Assembly: GCF_900102965.1 (NCBI RefSeq)
Contig: NZ_FNGM01000001.1
Span: 726,294 to 790,293, forward strand
DNA from: Paenibacillus jilunlii
GTDB taxonomy: Bacteria > Bacillota > Bacilli > Paenibacillales > Paenibacillaceae
Reading direction: 5' to 3'
DNA length: 64,000 nt
Shown: one piece after another, positions 51,239 through 60,249 of the stretch
Numbering within the stretch: position 1 is the stretch's first letter
How the letters are laid out: each line of letters starts with the position of its first letter
Position numbers and translations under genes: made by a program
The notes under the pieces: model-generated
Told to the model about the DNA's origin: nothing
Seen by the model: the letters and a program-made list of their open reading frames with translations, nothing else
Database searches by the model: none

Positions 51239-52364
51239 CAGCGAAGAGCATGCCTTGCAGGCCGATGCAGTGCGTATGCAGGCAGAGCCGGATAAGGATG
51301 TTAGCAATTCCGCCTTAAGGCTGGCAGTCCAAACGGGGATGGAGCGGGGGCAGCAGAGAATGAAAAAACGTGTATTCTCCAGAGGAATGGGACTAAGTGC
51401 CGCCGCAGCCGTGGTTGCCGCAGCAGTACTTTTTATCCTTCCTTATTTGCATTCCGCTCCGCAGCCTGTCAGCACCCGTCAGTCTGTGAACTGGGGTGAG
51501 CTTGAAGTGTTCAAAGGGAACGCCGTATCCAGTTTGGATGAGCCTACGCTAGATTCGGCAATTCGAAACGGGTACATTCAGATGGTGAATCAAAAGGCAG
51601 AAGCAAATGGATATGCGATTACATTAAATGCCATTACGGCAGACGAAAACAAGATTATGTTCTTATACACGGCAGCTACCGATGACAAGCAGGAGATTTA
51701 CAGCATTAACAGTGCCAAAATGAAAGACCGTATGACTAACAGCTATCTGAACACGACGACTCAGACGGGAGGCAATGTGACGATCCCGGAACCGGAGAAA
51801 AACCATGTATATTACGGGCGCGGCGTTGTGGAGCTGGATCGAACGGAGCCTTTTCCGCAGCAGCTGGAGGCAGAATTCAGGATCGCTTCAGTGAATCCCG
51901 GCAAGCTGGCCGACCGGAGAACAGGGACAATCATGGCAGACATGCATTATTCTCCGGTTTTGAAGGTCCGCTTTGCGCTTGATCCCAAATTTCAGGAATA
52001 CAAGACTCAGATCGAGAAGCCTAACCTGCCGTTCACCTTGAACGGGCATGAGGTGGTGCTCAGTCAGCTGGAAATGTCTCCACTCCTTATACGGGCAAGA
52101 GTAGCCTTGAAGAATCCGGGAGAGAACGATTGGAAAACCAGGGAAGGCATCATGGAGAATGCTCTTTTTCAGGGAATAACGTCGAAGGTTCAGGGGGAAT
52201 CCGTACAGCTCAGTCCGGTTTCAGGCAATGGTACGGAGGACGGTTTTGAATATGTGTTCGCCAGCAATTGGCTGAATGATCCGGAGTCGCTTGTGCTAAA
52301 GATCAAAGAGCGTGAGTCCATTAACAAACCGGCTATTCAGCTTGAAATGTACAATAAAAAGTAA
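51228..52364 (+). CDS. Membrane-bound anti-sigma factor, DUF4179 type
   Basis: A 378-residue protein with a short cytosolic part (about 50 residues), one membrane helix (LSAAAAVVAAAVLFILPYL, near residues 55-75) and a large extracellular domain of the DUF4179 kind with beta-strands. It should bind and inhibit the ECF sigma factor whose gene it overlaps by eleven bases. Release probably follows cleavage or ligand sensing at the outer domain; neither is visible in the sequence. The ATG at 51228 follows CGGGGTG. Confidence 0.82.
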   Translation: MISSSEEHALQADAVRMQAEPDKDVSNSALRLAVQTGMERGQQRMKKRVFSRGMGLSAAAAVVAAAVLFILPYLHSAPQPVSTRQSVNWGELEVFKGNAVSSLDEPTLDSAIRNGYIQMVNQKAEANGYAITLNAITADENKIMFLYTAATDDKQEIYSINSAKMKDRMTNSYLNTTTQTGGNVTIPEPEKNHVYYGRGVVELDRTEPFPQQLEAEFRIASVNPGKLADRRTGTIMADMHYSPVLKVRFALDPKFQEYKTQIEKPNLPFTLNGHEVVLSQLEMSPLLIRARVALKNPGENDWKTREGIMENALFQGITSKVQGESVQLSPVSGNGTEDGFEYVFASNWLNDPESLVLKIKERESINKPAIQLEMYNKK

Positions 52365-52406
52365 GGGCTGACGGCAGCCGCTCCGTCCAGACCGGGTTAA
52401 TGCTCT

Positions 52407-52428
52407 GCCGCCAGAAATGGCGGCTGTT
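52407..52428. terminator. Short GAAA-loop hairpin between the anti-sigma and GNAT genes
   Basis: GCCGCCA (52407-52413) and TGGCGGC (52418-52424) pair perfectly around GAAA, then TGTTTATTT follows. It can serve both convergent genes, though the stem is only seven pairs. Confidence 0.6.
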
Positions 52429-52982
52429 TATTTAATGTTTGCACTATCAAACCGGAATGACAGCTTATACCCGTCGAAGGTATCGCCGGCTTTTTCCTTA
52501 TAGATTCCGTTTGTATAACCAGAAACTGTTTTGCGCCAGAATTTCTGGCCGATAACATTCTTGTCCGCCGGGTTGGTGAACAGTTCCCATACGCCTGCGA
52601 AACGTCCGAAGACCTGGATTGCGGCCTGCTGCGCATAACCTTGGCCCCTATAAGGCTGCAGCACAAAGAAATCATTCATAAAATAATCAACACCCTTGGC
52701 GCAGTGGGGCGGCGTAGCCACCAGGGCGAAGCCCGCAGGCTGACCGTCAGCCCGGATCAGAAACGGATACAGGCATCCCGGCTTCTCCCACCATATGTTC
52801 TGTATATCATATTGTTCAGCCAACGTCCGCACTTCAGGGCTGTCCTCAAAAATGCCATGCCCATTAAGAAGAGGCCCGCCGGCAAGCCCGTAATGCCCGG
52901 ATAAGTCATGCAAATATAACGGATACATATTCTTGATGATATACGCATCTTCCAGTGTGGTGAGTGCTGTTTCAATGTTCAT
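52428..52982 (-). CDS. GNAT-family N-acetyltransferase
   Basis: A 184-residue acetyltransferase. Motif A, which binds the CoA pyrophosphate, is FVLQPYRGQGYAQQAAIQVF (Q/RxxGxG/A near residue 118). Strands before it (YPFLIRADGQPAGFALVAT) match the GNAT core. The acceptor substrate is unknown. It stands alone and is followed by 440 bases of regulatory DNA for the next locus. Confidence 0.82.
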   Translation of the reverse strand: MNIETALTTLEDAYIIKNMYPLYLHDLSGHYGLAGGPLLNGHGIFEDSPEVRTLAEQYDIQNIWWEKPGCLYPFLIRADGQPAGFALVATPPHCAKGVDYFMNDFFVLQPYRGQGYAQQAAIQVFGRFAGVWELFTNPADKNVIGQKFWRKTVSGYTNGIYKEKAGDTFDGYKLSFRFDSANIK

Positions 52983-53036
52983 CTCATTCCAACTTTCTTT
53001 TTCTGTCTGAGATCAATATTACAACTTTATAGCTGC

Positions 53037-53237
53037 ATGTATTGCTGCACAATAGAGAATTCCGGTATAAAAAGAGTTTGCTCTATCATTGATAGTGAAA
53101 AAGTCGTTGAACGCTTTAGCACCCCCGGACCTTTAGATGAAATGGAAGGGTTGATCGATATCAGCGTAATGGTCAATAAGAAGGGGAAAGAGAACGAAGA
53201 GGTCAGGGTTCGAATAACGGGATCTGTGTCCGTTTGA
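53037..53237 (+). CDS. Short unassigned frame, possible gene remnant
   Basis: A 66-residue frame with coding-like composition in its second half (STPGPLDEMEGLIDISVMV, then GKENEEVRVRITGSVSV) but no ribosome site before its ATG. The second half could be the C-terminal beta-strands of a larger lost protein. I do not recognise it, and no partner domain is found next to it. Confidence 0.3.
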   Translation: MYCCTIENSGIKRVCSIIDSEKVVERFSTPGPLDEMEGLIDISVMVNKKGKENEEVRVRITGSVSV

Positions 53238-53393
53238 CCGGAAGAATGGTCTAATGCACAGCAATAAGGGATCTCCCGTCCGCATCCCTTAGCGGGTGGA
53301 ACGTGAAACGGTTTCAAAATAATACGCTGTGGAACCTGGACGAAGCCCGTACGCATTTCTGCGTGTACGAAATAAATTTTTTTGGCGGCCTAC

Positions 53394-53443
53394 TTGAAAT
53401 CGCTAACAACAAGTCATATAATAGGGCTATCGAAACGATTCGA
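53394..53443 (+). promoter_or_regulatory. Promoter and primary LacI-type operator of the sophoro-oligosaccharide locus
   Basis: TTGAAA (53394-53399) and a perfect TATAAT (53417-53422) have a 17-bp spacer. The predicted start point lies within ATCGAAACGATTCGA (53429-53443), a near-palindrome that a LacI-family dimer would bind, blocking initiation. The leader to the first gene is about 250 bases. Confidence 0.7.
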
Positions 53444-53608
53444 CAACAAATTTCACGAACATCCGATTATTTTTAGAAAAGTTATTCCTTTTCGAGGAAA
53501 ATTGTAGAAAAAGTGGTTTCGGGTCTCCTAAATTGGGTAATTTAAGACTGTAGGCTCTGTAATCCATCCATAATTTCACAGCTGAACTCGAATTTTTTTT
53601 CGAAATTA

Positions 53609-53624
53609 ATCGAAACGTTTCGAT
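53609..53624. promoter_or_regulatory. Second LacI-type operator, perfect 16-bp palindrome
   Basis: ATCGAAAC followed by GTTTCGAT is a perfect inverted repeat in the transcribed leader, about 60 bases before the first gene. With the site at the promoter it allows looping or a roadblock. The same core, GAAACGTTTC, reappears at 57971-57980. Confidence 0.7.
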
Positions 53625-53684
53625 GTAAGGGCTTAATTCATAGTTTTTGAAATGATGCACACACTAAAACAGGGGTGAAAGAGA

Positions 53685-54929
53685 ATGAAGAAAAAAACAG
53701 GTTTAGTGATTACTTCCGCATTATTGGGATTCTCGTTGGTTGCTGCAGGCTGCGGGAACTCCAAAAATGAATCAGCATCAAGCGACAACAAAACATTGAA
53801 GGTTTGGTTCATGGGTACTGCGGACACCGTGACACCGATTGCCAAGATGTATGAAGAAAAAAATCCCGGCATCAAAGTGGAAGTACAAGCAATTCCTTGG
53901 GATAATGCACATGACAAATTGCTGACCGCCGTAGCTTCCAAGAACGGTCCGGACGTAGTTCAAATGGGTACAACCTGGATTCCTGAATTTGCGGCTGCCG
54001 GTGCGCTGAAGGATATGGCACCTTATATCGATAAATACCCAAGCATGAAAGCGGAAAACTTTTTCGACGGTGCTGTTCAAACGACCAAATATCAAGACAA
54101 GACGGTAGCTATTCCTTTCTATGTTGAAACTCGGGCAATGTTCTACCGCACAGATTTGCTGGGTGACGTTGGCTATCCTGAAGGTCCTAAGACTTGGGAT
54201 GAGCTGAAGGATGCGAGCAAGAAGCTGGTAGCCAAAGGCGGAGCCGGACATTATGCACTTCCAATCGAAGCGAAGGATTCGATCTACACCGCAATCTTTG
54301 CCTGGCAGAACGGAAGCGAACTGATTGACAGCAACCGTAAGCCGCAGTTCAATCAGCCGGCATATGTGGAAACTATTAATTTTCTGAAGAGCTTCTACGA
54401 TGAAGGGCTGTCCCCTAAAGGTACGGACCTGGATACCGTTGCCGCATTTAAGGATGGCACCATGGGGATGTTCATCAGCGGTCCTTGGATGATTCAGACT
54501 GTAAAAGAAAAAGCGCCGGAAATTGACGGCAAATGGGCTGTAACCACATTGCCTGCGAAGAAAACCAACACCTCCTCTATTGGCGGTGCGGACCTGTCCA
54601 TTTTCAACTACAGCAAGAATCCGGATGAAGCTGCAAAGTTCATTGCCTTCATGGCTGAACAGGATGCACAGCTGAAATTCTATGAAACCTCCAACTCCAT
54701 GCCTGCACTTAAGGCAGCTTGGACTAACGATGCTCTGAAGGACCCAATGATCCAAGCTTTCGGGAAACAGCTTGAGAATAGCCGTCCTGCTCCAATGGTT
54801 ACTGAATATGAAGAAATTGCAAAGGCTGCTATGGCTTCATTCGAACAGATCACGGTGGGCGGTGCCGATACGCAGACGGAACTCGATAAGTTGAACGCTA
54901 AGGCTAATGAACTACTCGGCAACAAGTAA
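53685..54929 (+). CDS. ABC transporter substrate-binding lipoprotein (beta-1,2-gluco-oligosaccharide)
   Basis: A 414-residue family-1 binding protein. The signal peptide ends in AAGC (lipobox; acylated Cys near residue 23). The mature part opens LKVWFMGTADTVTPIAKMYEEKNPGIKV, typical of carbohydrate binders, with the ligand-site aromatic residues in YVETRAMFYRTDLL and FAWQNGSEL. The order binding protein, two permeases, LacI, GH3, GH94 follows the Listeria innocua sophoro-oligosaccharide locus, so the ligand is probably beta-1,2-linked gluco-oligosaccharides; this is inferred from context. The ATPase must come from elsewhere (MsmX-like). Confidence 0.85.
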   Translation: MKKKTGLVITSALLGFSLVAAGCGNSKNESASSDNKTLKVWFMGTADTVTPIAKMYEEKNPGIKVEVQAIPWDNAHDKLLTAVASKNGPDVVQMGTTWIPEFAAAGALKDMAPYIDKYPSMKAENFFDGAVQTTKYQDKTVAIPFYVETRAMFYRTDLLGDVGYPEGPKTWDELKDASKKLVAKGGAGHYALPIEAKDSIYTAIFAWQNGSELIDSNRKPQFNQPAYVETINFLKSFYDEGLSPKGTDLDTVAAFKDGTMGMFISGPWMIQTVKEKAPEIDGKWAVTTLPAKKTNTSSIGGADLSIFNYSKNPDEAAKFIAFMAEQDAQLKFYETSNSMPALKAAWTNDALKDPMIQAFGKQLENSRPAPMVTEYEEIAKAAMASFEQITVGGADTQTELDKLNAKANELLGNK

Positions 54930-54960
54930 GTGACCGTATAGCATTAACCTTGCCAGGCAT

Positions 54961-54995
54961 ACTGCCGGAATCTCCCGATAAGAGGTCCCGGCAGT
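54961..54995 (+). other. Intercistronic hairpin after the binding-protein gene
   Basis: ACTGCCGG and CCGGCAGT pair perfectly around a 19-base loop, without a T-tract. Such stems between a binding protein and its permeases commonly stabilise the upstream mRNA and lower permease expression. Confidence 0.6.
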
Positions 54996-55054
54996 GTGTG
55001 TGTTCATACTTATCCGGGGAAGAAATGCAAGAAAGCGAAGGGATGTGAGCAATT

Positions 55055-55954
55055 GTGAGTTCATTTGTAAAGCAATGGCATAAAAATAAATACCCGTATA
55101 TGTTTATCGCACCTGCCGTAATCCTGCTGACCTTATTTTCCATTATTCCGATCATTATCGCGCTGGTCATCAGCTTTACCGATATGGATCTGGTCGGACT
55201 TGCGGATTATTCGAATATCAGCAGTGCGGGTTTTGCGAATTATATCAATATTTTCAAAGACCCGATTTTCTTGAAGTCCATGTACAATACGTTGATTTAT
55301 GTAGTTATTGGGGTACCGCTCGTGGTGCTCGCCTCCATGGGGGTTGCCCTGCTGCTCAATTACGGAACGAGCTGGTTGTTCAAAAGCTTCCGTGTCATCT
55401 ACTACATGCCGTCCATCACCAACATTGTGGCCGTGGCCGTGGTTTGGGGATACCTGTATAACGGCAGTTATGGGCTTTTCAACTATATTCTGTCGATATT
55501 TGGACTTCCTGCTCAGCAATGGCTTCAAGACCCGACACTGGCGAAATTATCATTGATCCTGCTGGCGTTCTGGAAATCCATCGGGCTTAATATGATTATT
55601 TTCCTGGCGGCACTGCAGGGCATTCCCCGCTCATACTATGAAGCGGCTGAGATTGACGGAGCGACCGGCTGGAAGAAGCTGCGCTATATCACCGTTCCTC
55701 TGCTGGGATTTGCTACTTTCTTTGTGACTATTACGACCTTGATTGGCTGGATTCAGTTCTTCGAAGAACCGCTGGTTATGACCAAGGGCGGACCGCTGAA
55801 TGCAACGATGTCGATGGCACTTTTCATTTACAACAACGGCTTCCAGCTCAGCAAGTTTGGTTATGCGGCTGCCGGATCGTTTGTGCTGTTCATCATCATC
55901 ATTATTGTGACGCTCATTCAATTCGCGGTCAAAAAGAAAGAAGTGGAATATTAA
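55055..55954 (+). CDS. Sugar ABC transporter permease (MalF type)
   Basis: A 299-residue permease with six predicted helices and the EAA loop YYEAAEIDGATGWKKLRYITVPLL near residue 200. It pairs with the MalG-type protein to form the channel. GTG start behind GAAGGGATG. No ATPase gene occurs in the locus, as is usual for Gram-positive CUT1 systems that share an MsmX-like ATPase. Confidence 0.9.
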   Translation: MSSFVKQWHKNKYPYMFIAPAVILLTLFSIIPIIIALVISFTDMDLVGLADYSNISSAGFANYINIFKDPIFLKSMYNTLIYVVIGVPLVVLASMGVALLLNYGTSWLFKSFRVIYYMPSITNIVAVAVVWGYLYNGSYGLFNYILSIFGLPAQQWLQDPTLAKLSLILLAFWKSIGLNMIIFLAALQGIPRSYYEAAEIDGATGWKKLRYITVPLLGFATFFVTITTLIGWIQFFEEPLVMTKGGPLNATMSMALFIYNNGFQLSKFGYAAAGSFVLFIIIIIVTLIQFAVKKKEVEY

Positions 55955-55996
55955 GCATCAGCTTGCGGGCTGCCAGCTTATAAGGAGGGAACAGGC

Positions 55997-56821
55997 ATGG
56001 CATTAAAAATGAAACATATCGAAAAGGGCCTGATGATCGCGCTGCTCATTATCGGAGGACTGCTGATGATGGTGCCGTTCATCTGGATGATCGGCTCGTC
56101 CTTTAAACCTGAGAATGAATTTACTGTAATTCCGCCAACACTTTTTCCGAGCCACCCGACATTCTCCAACTACCGGGATTTGTTCTTGAAAATGGATTTT
56201 ATGATCTATTTGAAAAATACACTGATTATCGTGCTCTGCTCTTTTGTGGGGCTGTTTCTGAACGCGATGGCCGGTTATGCTTTTGCTAAATTTGATTTTC
56301 CCGGTAAAAACAAGTTTTTCTATATCATTCTGGCGACGATGATGATCCCTGGACAGGTGACGATGATTCCAACCTATCTGATCATTAACCAGCTGCATTT
56401 GGTGAATACGATGGCGGGGATCGTATTGCCTGGTCTGGTGGGGGCGTTCGCAATTTTCCTGTTCCGTCAGTTCATGACGACGATTCCTATCGATTTATTG
56501 GAGGCGGCAAGATTGGACGGGGCGGGCGAGCTGCGGATTTTCTTCCAGCTGATGGTGCCGATCGTGAAGCCGGTTTTTGCCGTACAGGGTATCCTGACCT
56601 TTATTGGGGCATGGAACAGTTTCCTCTGGCCGCTGATTATTGCCAATGATGAGAGACTGTATACCTTATCCGTAGGGCTGTCGCTGCTCAAAGGCCAATA
56701 CGGAACCGAGTTCGGACTGCAGATGGCCGGAGCCGCGTTCATGGTCGTGCCGATTATTATTATATTTATCTTCTTCCAGAAGCATATCATAGAAGGATAT
56801 ACCATCTCCGGCATAAAATAA
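55997..56821 (+). CDS. Sugar ABC transporter permease (MalG type)
   Basis: A 274-residue permease with six helices and the EAA loop LLEAARLDGAGELRIFFQLMVPIVKP near residue 165. It forms the channel with the preceding permease. The ATG follows AAGGAGGG. The next gene, lacI type, begins 43 bases later. Confidence 0.9.
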   Translation: MALKMKHIEKGLMIALLIIGGLLMMVPFIWMIGSSFKPENEFTVIPPTLFPSHPTFSNYRDLFLKMDFMIYLKNTLIIVLCSFVGLFLNAMAGYAFAKFDFPGKNKFFYIILATMMIPGQVTMIPTYLIINQLHLVNTMAGIVLPGLVGAFAIFLFRQFMTTIPIDLLEAARLDGAGELRIFFQLMVPIVKPVFAVQGILTFIGAWNSFLWPLIIANDERLYTLSVGLSLLKGQYGTEFGLQMAGAAFMVVPIIIIFIFFQKHIIEGYTISGIK

Positions 56822-56864
56822 TATAGAGAAGCATATTTGCATGTCTAGGGAAGGATTGAATGAA

Positions 56865-57857
56865 ATGGCAACGATCAAGGATGTGGCCAAGCTGGCAGGG
56901 GTGGCCTTGTCAACCGCTTCATATGCTATGAGCGGCGACAGCAAGGTGAGTGCCAAGACAAGAGAAAAGGTGCTTGAGGCCGCAAGGCAGCTGAATTATC
57001 AGAAAAATGGCTTTGCCATGGATTTGAAAAGAAGCCGCACGAATACCATTGCCCTCATATTGACAGATTTATCCGGGCCGTATTATTCAGAACTTATCCG
57101 CAGCATTCAGGATGTGGCTCTATCTAATTCCTATGATCTTATAGCTTGCAGCTCTATGGGCGGTAAAGACTCTACGGCAGTAAGGTTCCTTCTGGAAAAA
57201 AGAGTGGATGGAGCTATAGTGCTGGCTCATAATATTACCGATGAAATTCTTCAGGCTGCTGGAAGCTCTAGGTTTCCGATTGTTGTGATGGACAGGCTGA
57301 TTGCCGGTGAAGGGCTTATCAATGTGGTGGTCGACGGAGAGCTGGGCGGTTATAGTGCTACCCGTTATCTGATCGATAAAGGCCATCAGCATATCGCCTA
57401 TATCAGCGGTCCGGCCAATTCCTATGACAATGCGCTGCGGTACAAGGGGTTCGTGCGTGCGATGCGCGAAGCCGGCCTTGAGGAGAAAACCAAGTGGAAG
57501 CTGAACGGCGGATTTATCCGTGAAGGCGGATATAAGTCCACTAAGATGATGCTGATGCAAGGGGAACTGCCTTCAGCCGTCTTTTATGCAAATGATGAAA
57601 TGGCTGTGGGAGGAATGAAAGCCCTGGAGGAAGGCGGAATTTCCGTGCCGGATGATATTTCGGTGATCGGTTTTGACGATATCCAGCTGGCTGAATACAT
57701 CCAGCCTCCGCTGACCACGATCCGGCAGCCGATGTACGAATCCGGTTCTCTGGCGGGGCATCTGCTGTTTCAAATGCTCAATGGAGACACCGTGAACGAT
57801 TTCTATAAGCTTAAGATTGAGCTGGTGGAACGCCAGTCGGTCCTGCCCCAGAAATAA
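56865..57857 (+). CDS. LacI-family transcriptional regulator
   Basis: A 330-residue repressor. The HTH reads ATIKDVAKLAGVALSTASYAMSG (residues 2-24) followed by the hinge; the periplasmic-binding-like core has NTIALILTDLSGPYYSELI, DGAIVLAHNI, VVMDRLI and ISVIGFDDIQLAEYIQPPLTTIRQP. It should bind ATCGAAACGTTTCGAT-type sites at 53429, 53609 and 57971 and release them on binding sophorose or a related sugar. The ATG at 56865 follows AAGGATTGA; an earlier ATG at 56841 would extend the HTH unusually. Confidence 0.9.
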   Translation: MATIKDVAKLAGVALSTASYAMSGDSKVSAKTREKVLEAARQLNYQKNGFAMDLKRSRTNTIALILTDLSGPYYSELIRSIQDVALSNSYDLIACSSMGGKDSTAVRFLLEKRVDGAIVLAHNITDEILQAAGSSRFPIVVMDRLIAGEGLINVVVDGELGGYSATRYLIDKGHQHIAYISGPANSYDNALRYKGFVRAMREAGLEEKTKWKLNGGFIREGGYKSTKMMLMQGELPSAVFYANDEMAVGGMKALEEGGISVPDDISVIGFDDIQLAEYIQPPLTTIRQPMYESGSLAGHLLFQMLNGDTVNDFYKLKIELVERQSVLPQK

Positions 57858-57970
57858 TATTGCCAGGTTTCCCGCAAATAGCAGCGGGTTATCGAAACAA
57901 AGTGAAACGTTTATGATTTATTAGAATGATATAAGATATTAAGCCATATTACAAAAGAGATATAGTAAGA

Positions 57971-57980
57971 GAAACGTTTC
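57971..57980. promoter_or_regulatory. LacI-type operator in front of the GH3 gene
   Basis: GAAACGTTTC is a perfect 10-bp palindrome next to a TATAGT (57961-57966) that may be a -10 box; a degenerate copy, GAAACGTTTA, lies at 57904-57913. The core equals that of the 53609 operator, so the enzyme genes probably have their own LacI-controlled promoter. Confidence 0.6.
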
Positions 57981-58003
57981 GTTTCATTGGAGGGGAACAA
58001 CCC

Positions 58004-60169
58004 ATGACTGAACATCTGTACCACAAATATGTGAAACATATGACTCTCGAAGAGAAGATCGCCCAGCTGCTGCAGCTGGCAGCCCCTTTTTATGACAAGC
58101 CGGGGGATGAATCGGAGATTACGGGACCCATGGAAGAGCTGGGCATTGAATATGACACCAAACGTGCAGTTGGCTCAGTACTAGGGATCGCAGGTGCCGA
58201 AAAAATGATGGCTGTGCAGAAAGAACATCTGGCCAGCAACAGACTCGGTATTCCGCTGCTGTTCATGGCTGATATTGTGCATGGCTTCAAGACGATTTTT
58301 CCGATTCCGCTGGCGGTTGGTTGCTCATGGGACCCTGAGCTTGCTGAACAAAGCGCCGAGATTGCAGCGCGTGAGTCAGCGGTATCCGGGCTTCATGTGA
58401 CCTTTGCCCCGATGGTTGATTTGGTCCGCGATGCCCGCTGGGGCCGTGTTATGGAATCCACCGGAGAAGATCCCTATTTGAATGCTGTATTTGCGAAGGC
58501 GTTTGTCCAAGGGTTTCAAGGGGATAATCTTAAGGAAGATGTATCCCGTGTAGCGGCCTGTGTGAAGCACTTTGCGGCGTACGGACTGGCTGAAGGCGGC
58601 CGTGAGTACAACACGGTTGATCTCTCGGAGCGCCAGCTGCGGGAATATTATTTGCCCGCCTACAAAGCAGCGGTCGACGCAGGCGTTGAAATGGTAATGA
58701 CCTCGTTTAATACCGTGAATGGGATTCCGGCTACCGGCAACCGCAGCCTAATGCGCGGCATACTGCGTGATGAATGGGGCTTCGACGGTGTCGTGATCTC
58801 CGACTGGGCAGCAATCAAGGAGATCATTGCCCATGGCGCAGCGGAAGATGAAAAAGAAGCTGCCTTCAAAGCGATATACAGCGGTGTCGACATTGATATG
58901 ATGACCACCAGCTACGTGAACCATTTGCCTGAGCTTGTGGCTGAGGGGCTGGTGGATGAAGCGCTGATCGATGAAGCTGTACTGCGGATTCTGGTACTGA
59001 AAGAAAAGCTGGGCTTGTTCGAGAACCCGATGCGCGGGGCAGATCCTGAGCTGGAGCAGCAAATCGTGTACAGTCAAGAACACCGGAAAGTCTCTCAGAG
59101 ACTGGCTGAGAAATCAAGCGTACTGCTCAAGAATGATGGTGTTCTGCCGCTTCAGGCTGACCAGCAGGTTGCACTGATTGGCCCGTTCGCTGCCAGCGGC
59201 GATATTCTCGGCTGGTGGTCCTGGCAGGGTTCCCAAGAGACTGCGGTGCAGCTTGGCGAATCCATGCAAAAAGTCAGCGGTGATCCCGGCAAAGTGGTGA
59301 TTTCGGAAGGCTGCAGCATTGACACAATTACTGAAGCAGGACTGGCAGAGGCAGTGAAGGCTGCTTCGGCAGCAGAGATCATTGTGCTGGCGCTTGGTGA
59401 AGCGTCCGAAATGAGCGGAGAAGGCGGCAGCCGCAGTGATATCCGGCTCCCGGCAGCGCAGCTTGAGCTGGTCCGTGAGATGAAGAAGCTGGGTAAGCCG
59501 GTTGTGGCCGTTCTGTTCAACGGGCGTCCGCTTGATCTGCATGGCGTGTATGATGAGGCGGATGCGGTGCTGGAGGCCTGGTTCCCGGGGAGTGAAGGCG
59601 GGGCGGCACTGGCGGATATTTTATATGGCAAGGTGAATCCATCCGGACGGTTATCCATGTCTTTCCCGTATTCTGTAGGTCAGATTCCTGTATACTACAA
59701 TGCTTACAATACGGGCCGTCCAAAACCTGCTGAACACACGGACAACCGCTATATTTCACAATATACCGATATTCCCAACGAACCGCTGCTGCCCTTCGGT
59801 TTTGGCTTAAGCTATACCACCTTTGCCTTTGAAGGTTTCTCTCTGTCTTCAGACCGTATGTCAGCGGACCGTCCGCTTGAAGCCAGAGTAACTGTAACGA
59901 ACACCGGAAACATGGCGGGAACCGAGACAGTTCAGCTGTACATCCGTGATATGTCCGGCGAGACCGTACGCCCCGTCAAGGAGCTTAAGGACTTCAGGCA
60001 GGTGCAGCTGCATCCTGGAGAGAGCAGGGAGGTTGTCTTCCAAATTGAAGAGTCCCAGCTCCGCTATCACCACAGTGATCTGACATTCAGCAGTGATCCC
60101 GGTATGTTCACCGTATATGTCGGTGCCAATAGCCGTGACACCCAGTCAGCCGCTTTCCGCTTAGTATAA
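58004..60169 (+). CDS. GH3 beta-glucosidase, probable sophorose hydrolase
   Basis: A 721-residue cytosolic GH3 enzyme with no signal peptide. The TIM-barrel domain holds the nucleophile Asp267 in GVVISDWAAIKE; the alpha/beta sandwich (about residues 370-580) supplies the acid/base Glu in MSGEGGSRSDI; a C-terminal Fn3-like domain (about 640-710) completes the usual three. Its neighbour encodes a 1,2-beta-oligoglucan phosphorylase, and the Listeria orthologue next to that enzyme is a sophorose-active beta-glucosidase, so the same role is inferred here. GGAGGGG precedes the ATG. Confidence 0.9.
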   Translation: MTEHLYHKYVKHMTLEEKIAQLLQLAAPFYDKPGDESEITGPMEELGIEYDTKRAVGSVLGIAGAEKMMAVQKEHLASNRLGIPLLFMADIVHGFKTIFPIPLAVGCSWDPELAEQSAEIAARESAVSGLHVTFAPMVDLVRDARWGRVMESTGEDPYLNAVFAKAFVQGFQGDNLKEDVSRVAACVKHFAAYGLAEGGREYNTVDLSERQLREYYLPAYKAAVDAGVEMVMTSFNTVNGIPATGNRSLMRGILRDEWGFDGVVISDWAAIKEIIAHGAAEDEKEAAFKAIYSGVDIDMMTTSYVNHLPELVAEGLVDEALIDEAVLRILVLKEKLGLFENPMRGADPELEQQIVYSQEHRKVSQRLAEKSSVLLKNDGVLPLQADQQVALIGPFAASGDILGWWSWQGSQETAVQLGESMQKVSGDPGKVVISEGCSIDTITEAGLAEAVKAASAAEIIVLALGEASEMSGEGGSRSDIRLPAAQLELVREMKKLGKPVVAVLFNGRPLDLHGVYDEADAVLEAWFPGSEGGAALADILYGKVNPSGRLSMSFPYSVGQIPVYYNAYNTGRPKPAEHTDNRYISQYTDIPNEPLLPFGFGLSYTTFAFEGFSLSSDRMSADRPLEARVTVTNTGNMAGTETVQLYIRDMSGETVRPVKELKDFRQVQLHPGESREVVFQIEESQLRYHHSDLTFSSDPGMFTVYVGANSRDTQSAAFRLV

Positions 60170-60249
60170 TAACCGTGACAAAGATAGGACTGTGAACTTC
60201 AAATATAACAGCGGTTTATTACCGCAGCAGATAAGGAAGTGAATAGAAA

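Noticed and set aside
53304-53316. TGAAACGGTTTCA as a catabolite-responsive element (cre)
   Set aside because: It is one base shorter than the cre consensus and lies far upstream of the promoter; it could be a decayed LacI-type site, but I do not list it.
53427-53660. Minus-strand frame in the regulatory region of the sugar locus
   Set aside because: It overlaps the promoter and operators, has no ribosome site, and shows no family similarity.
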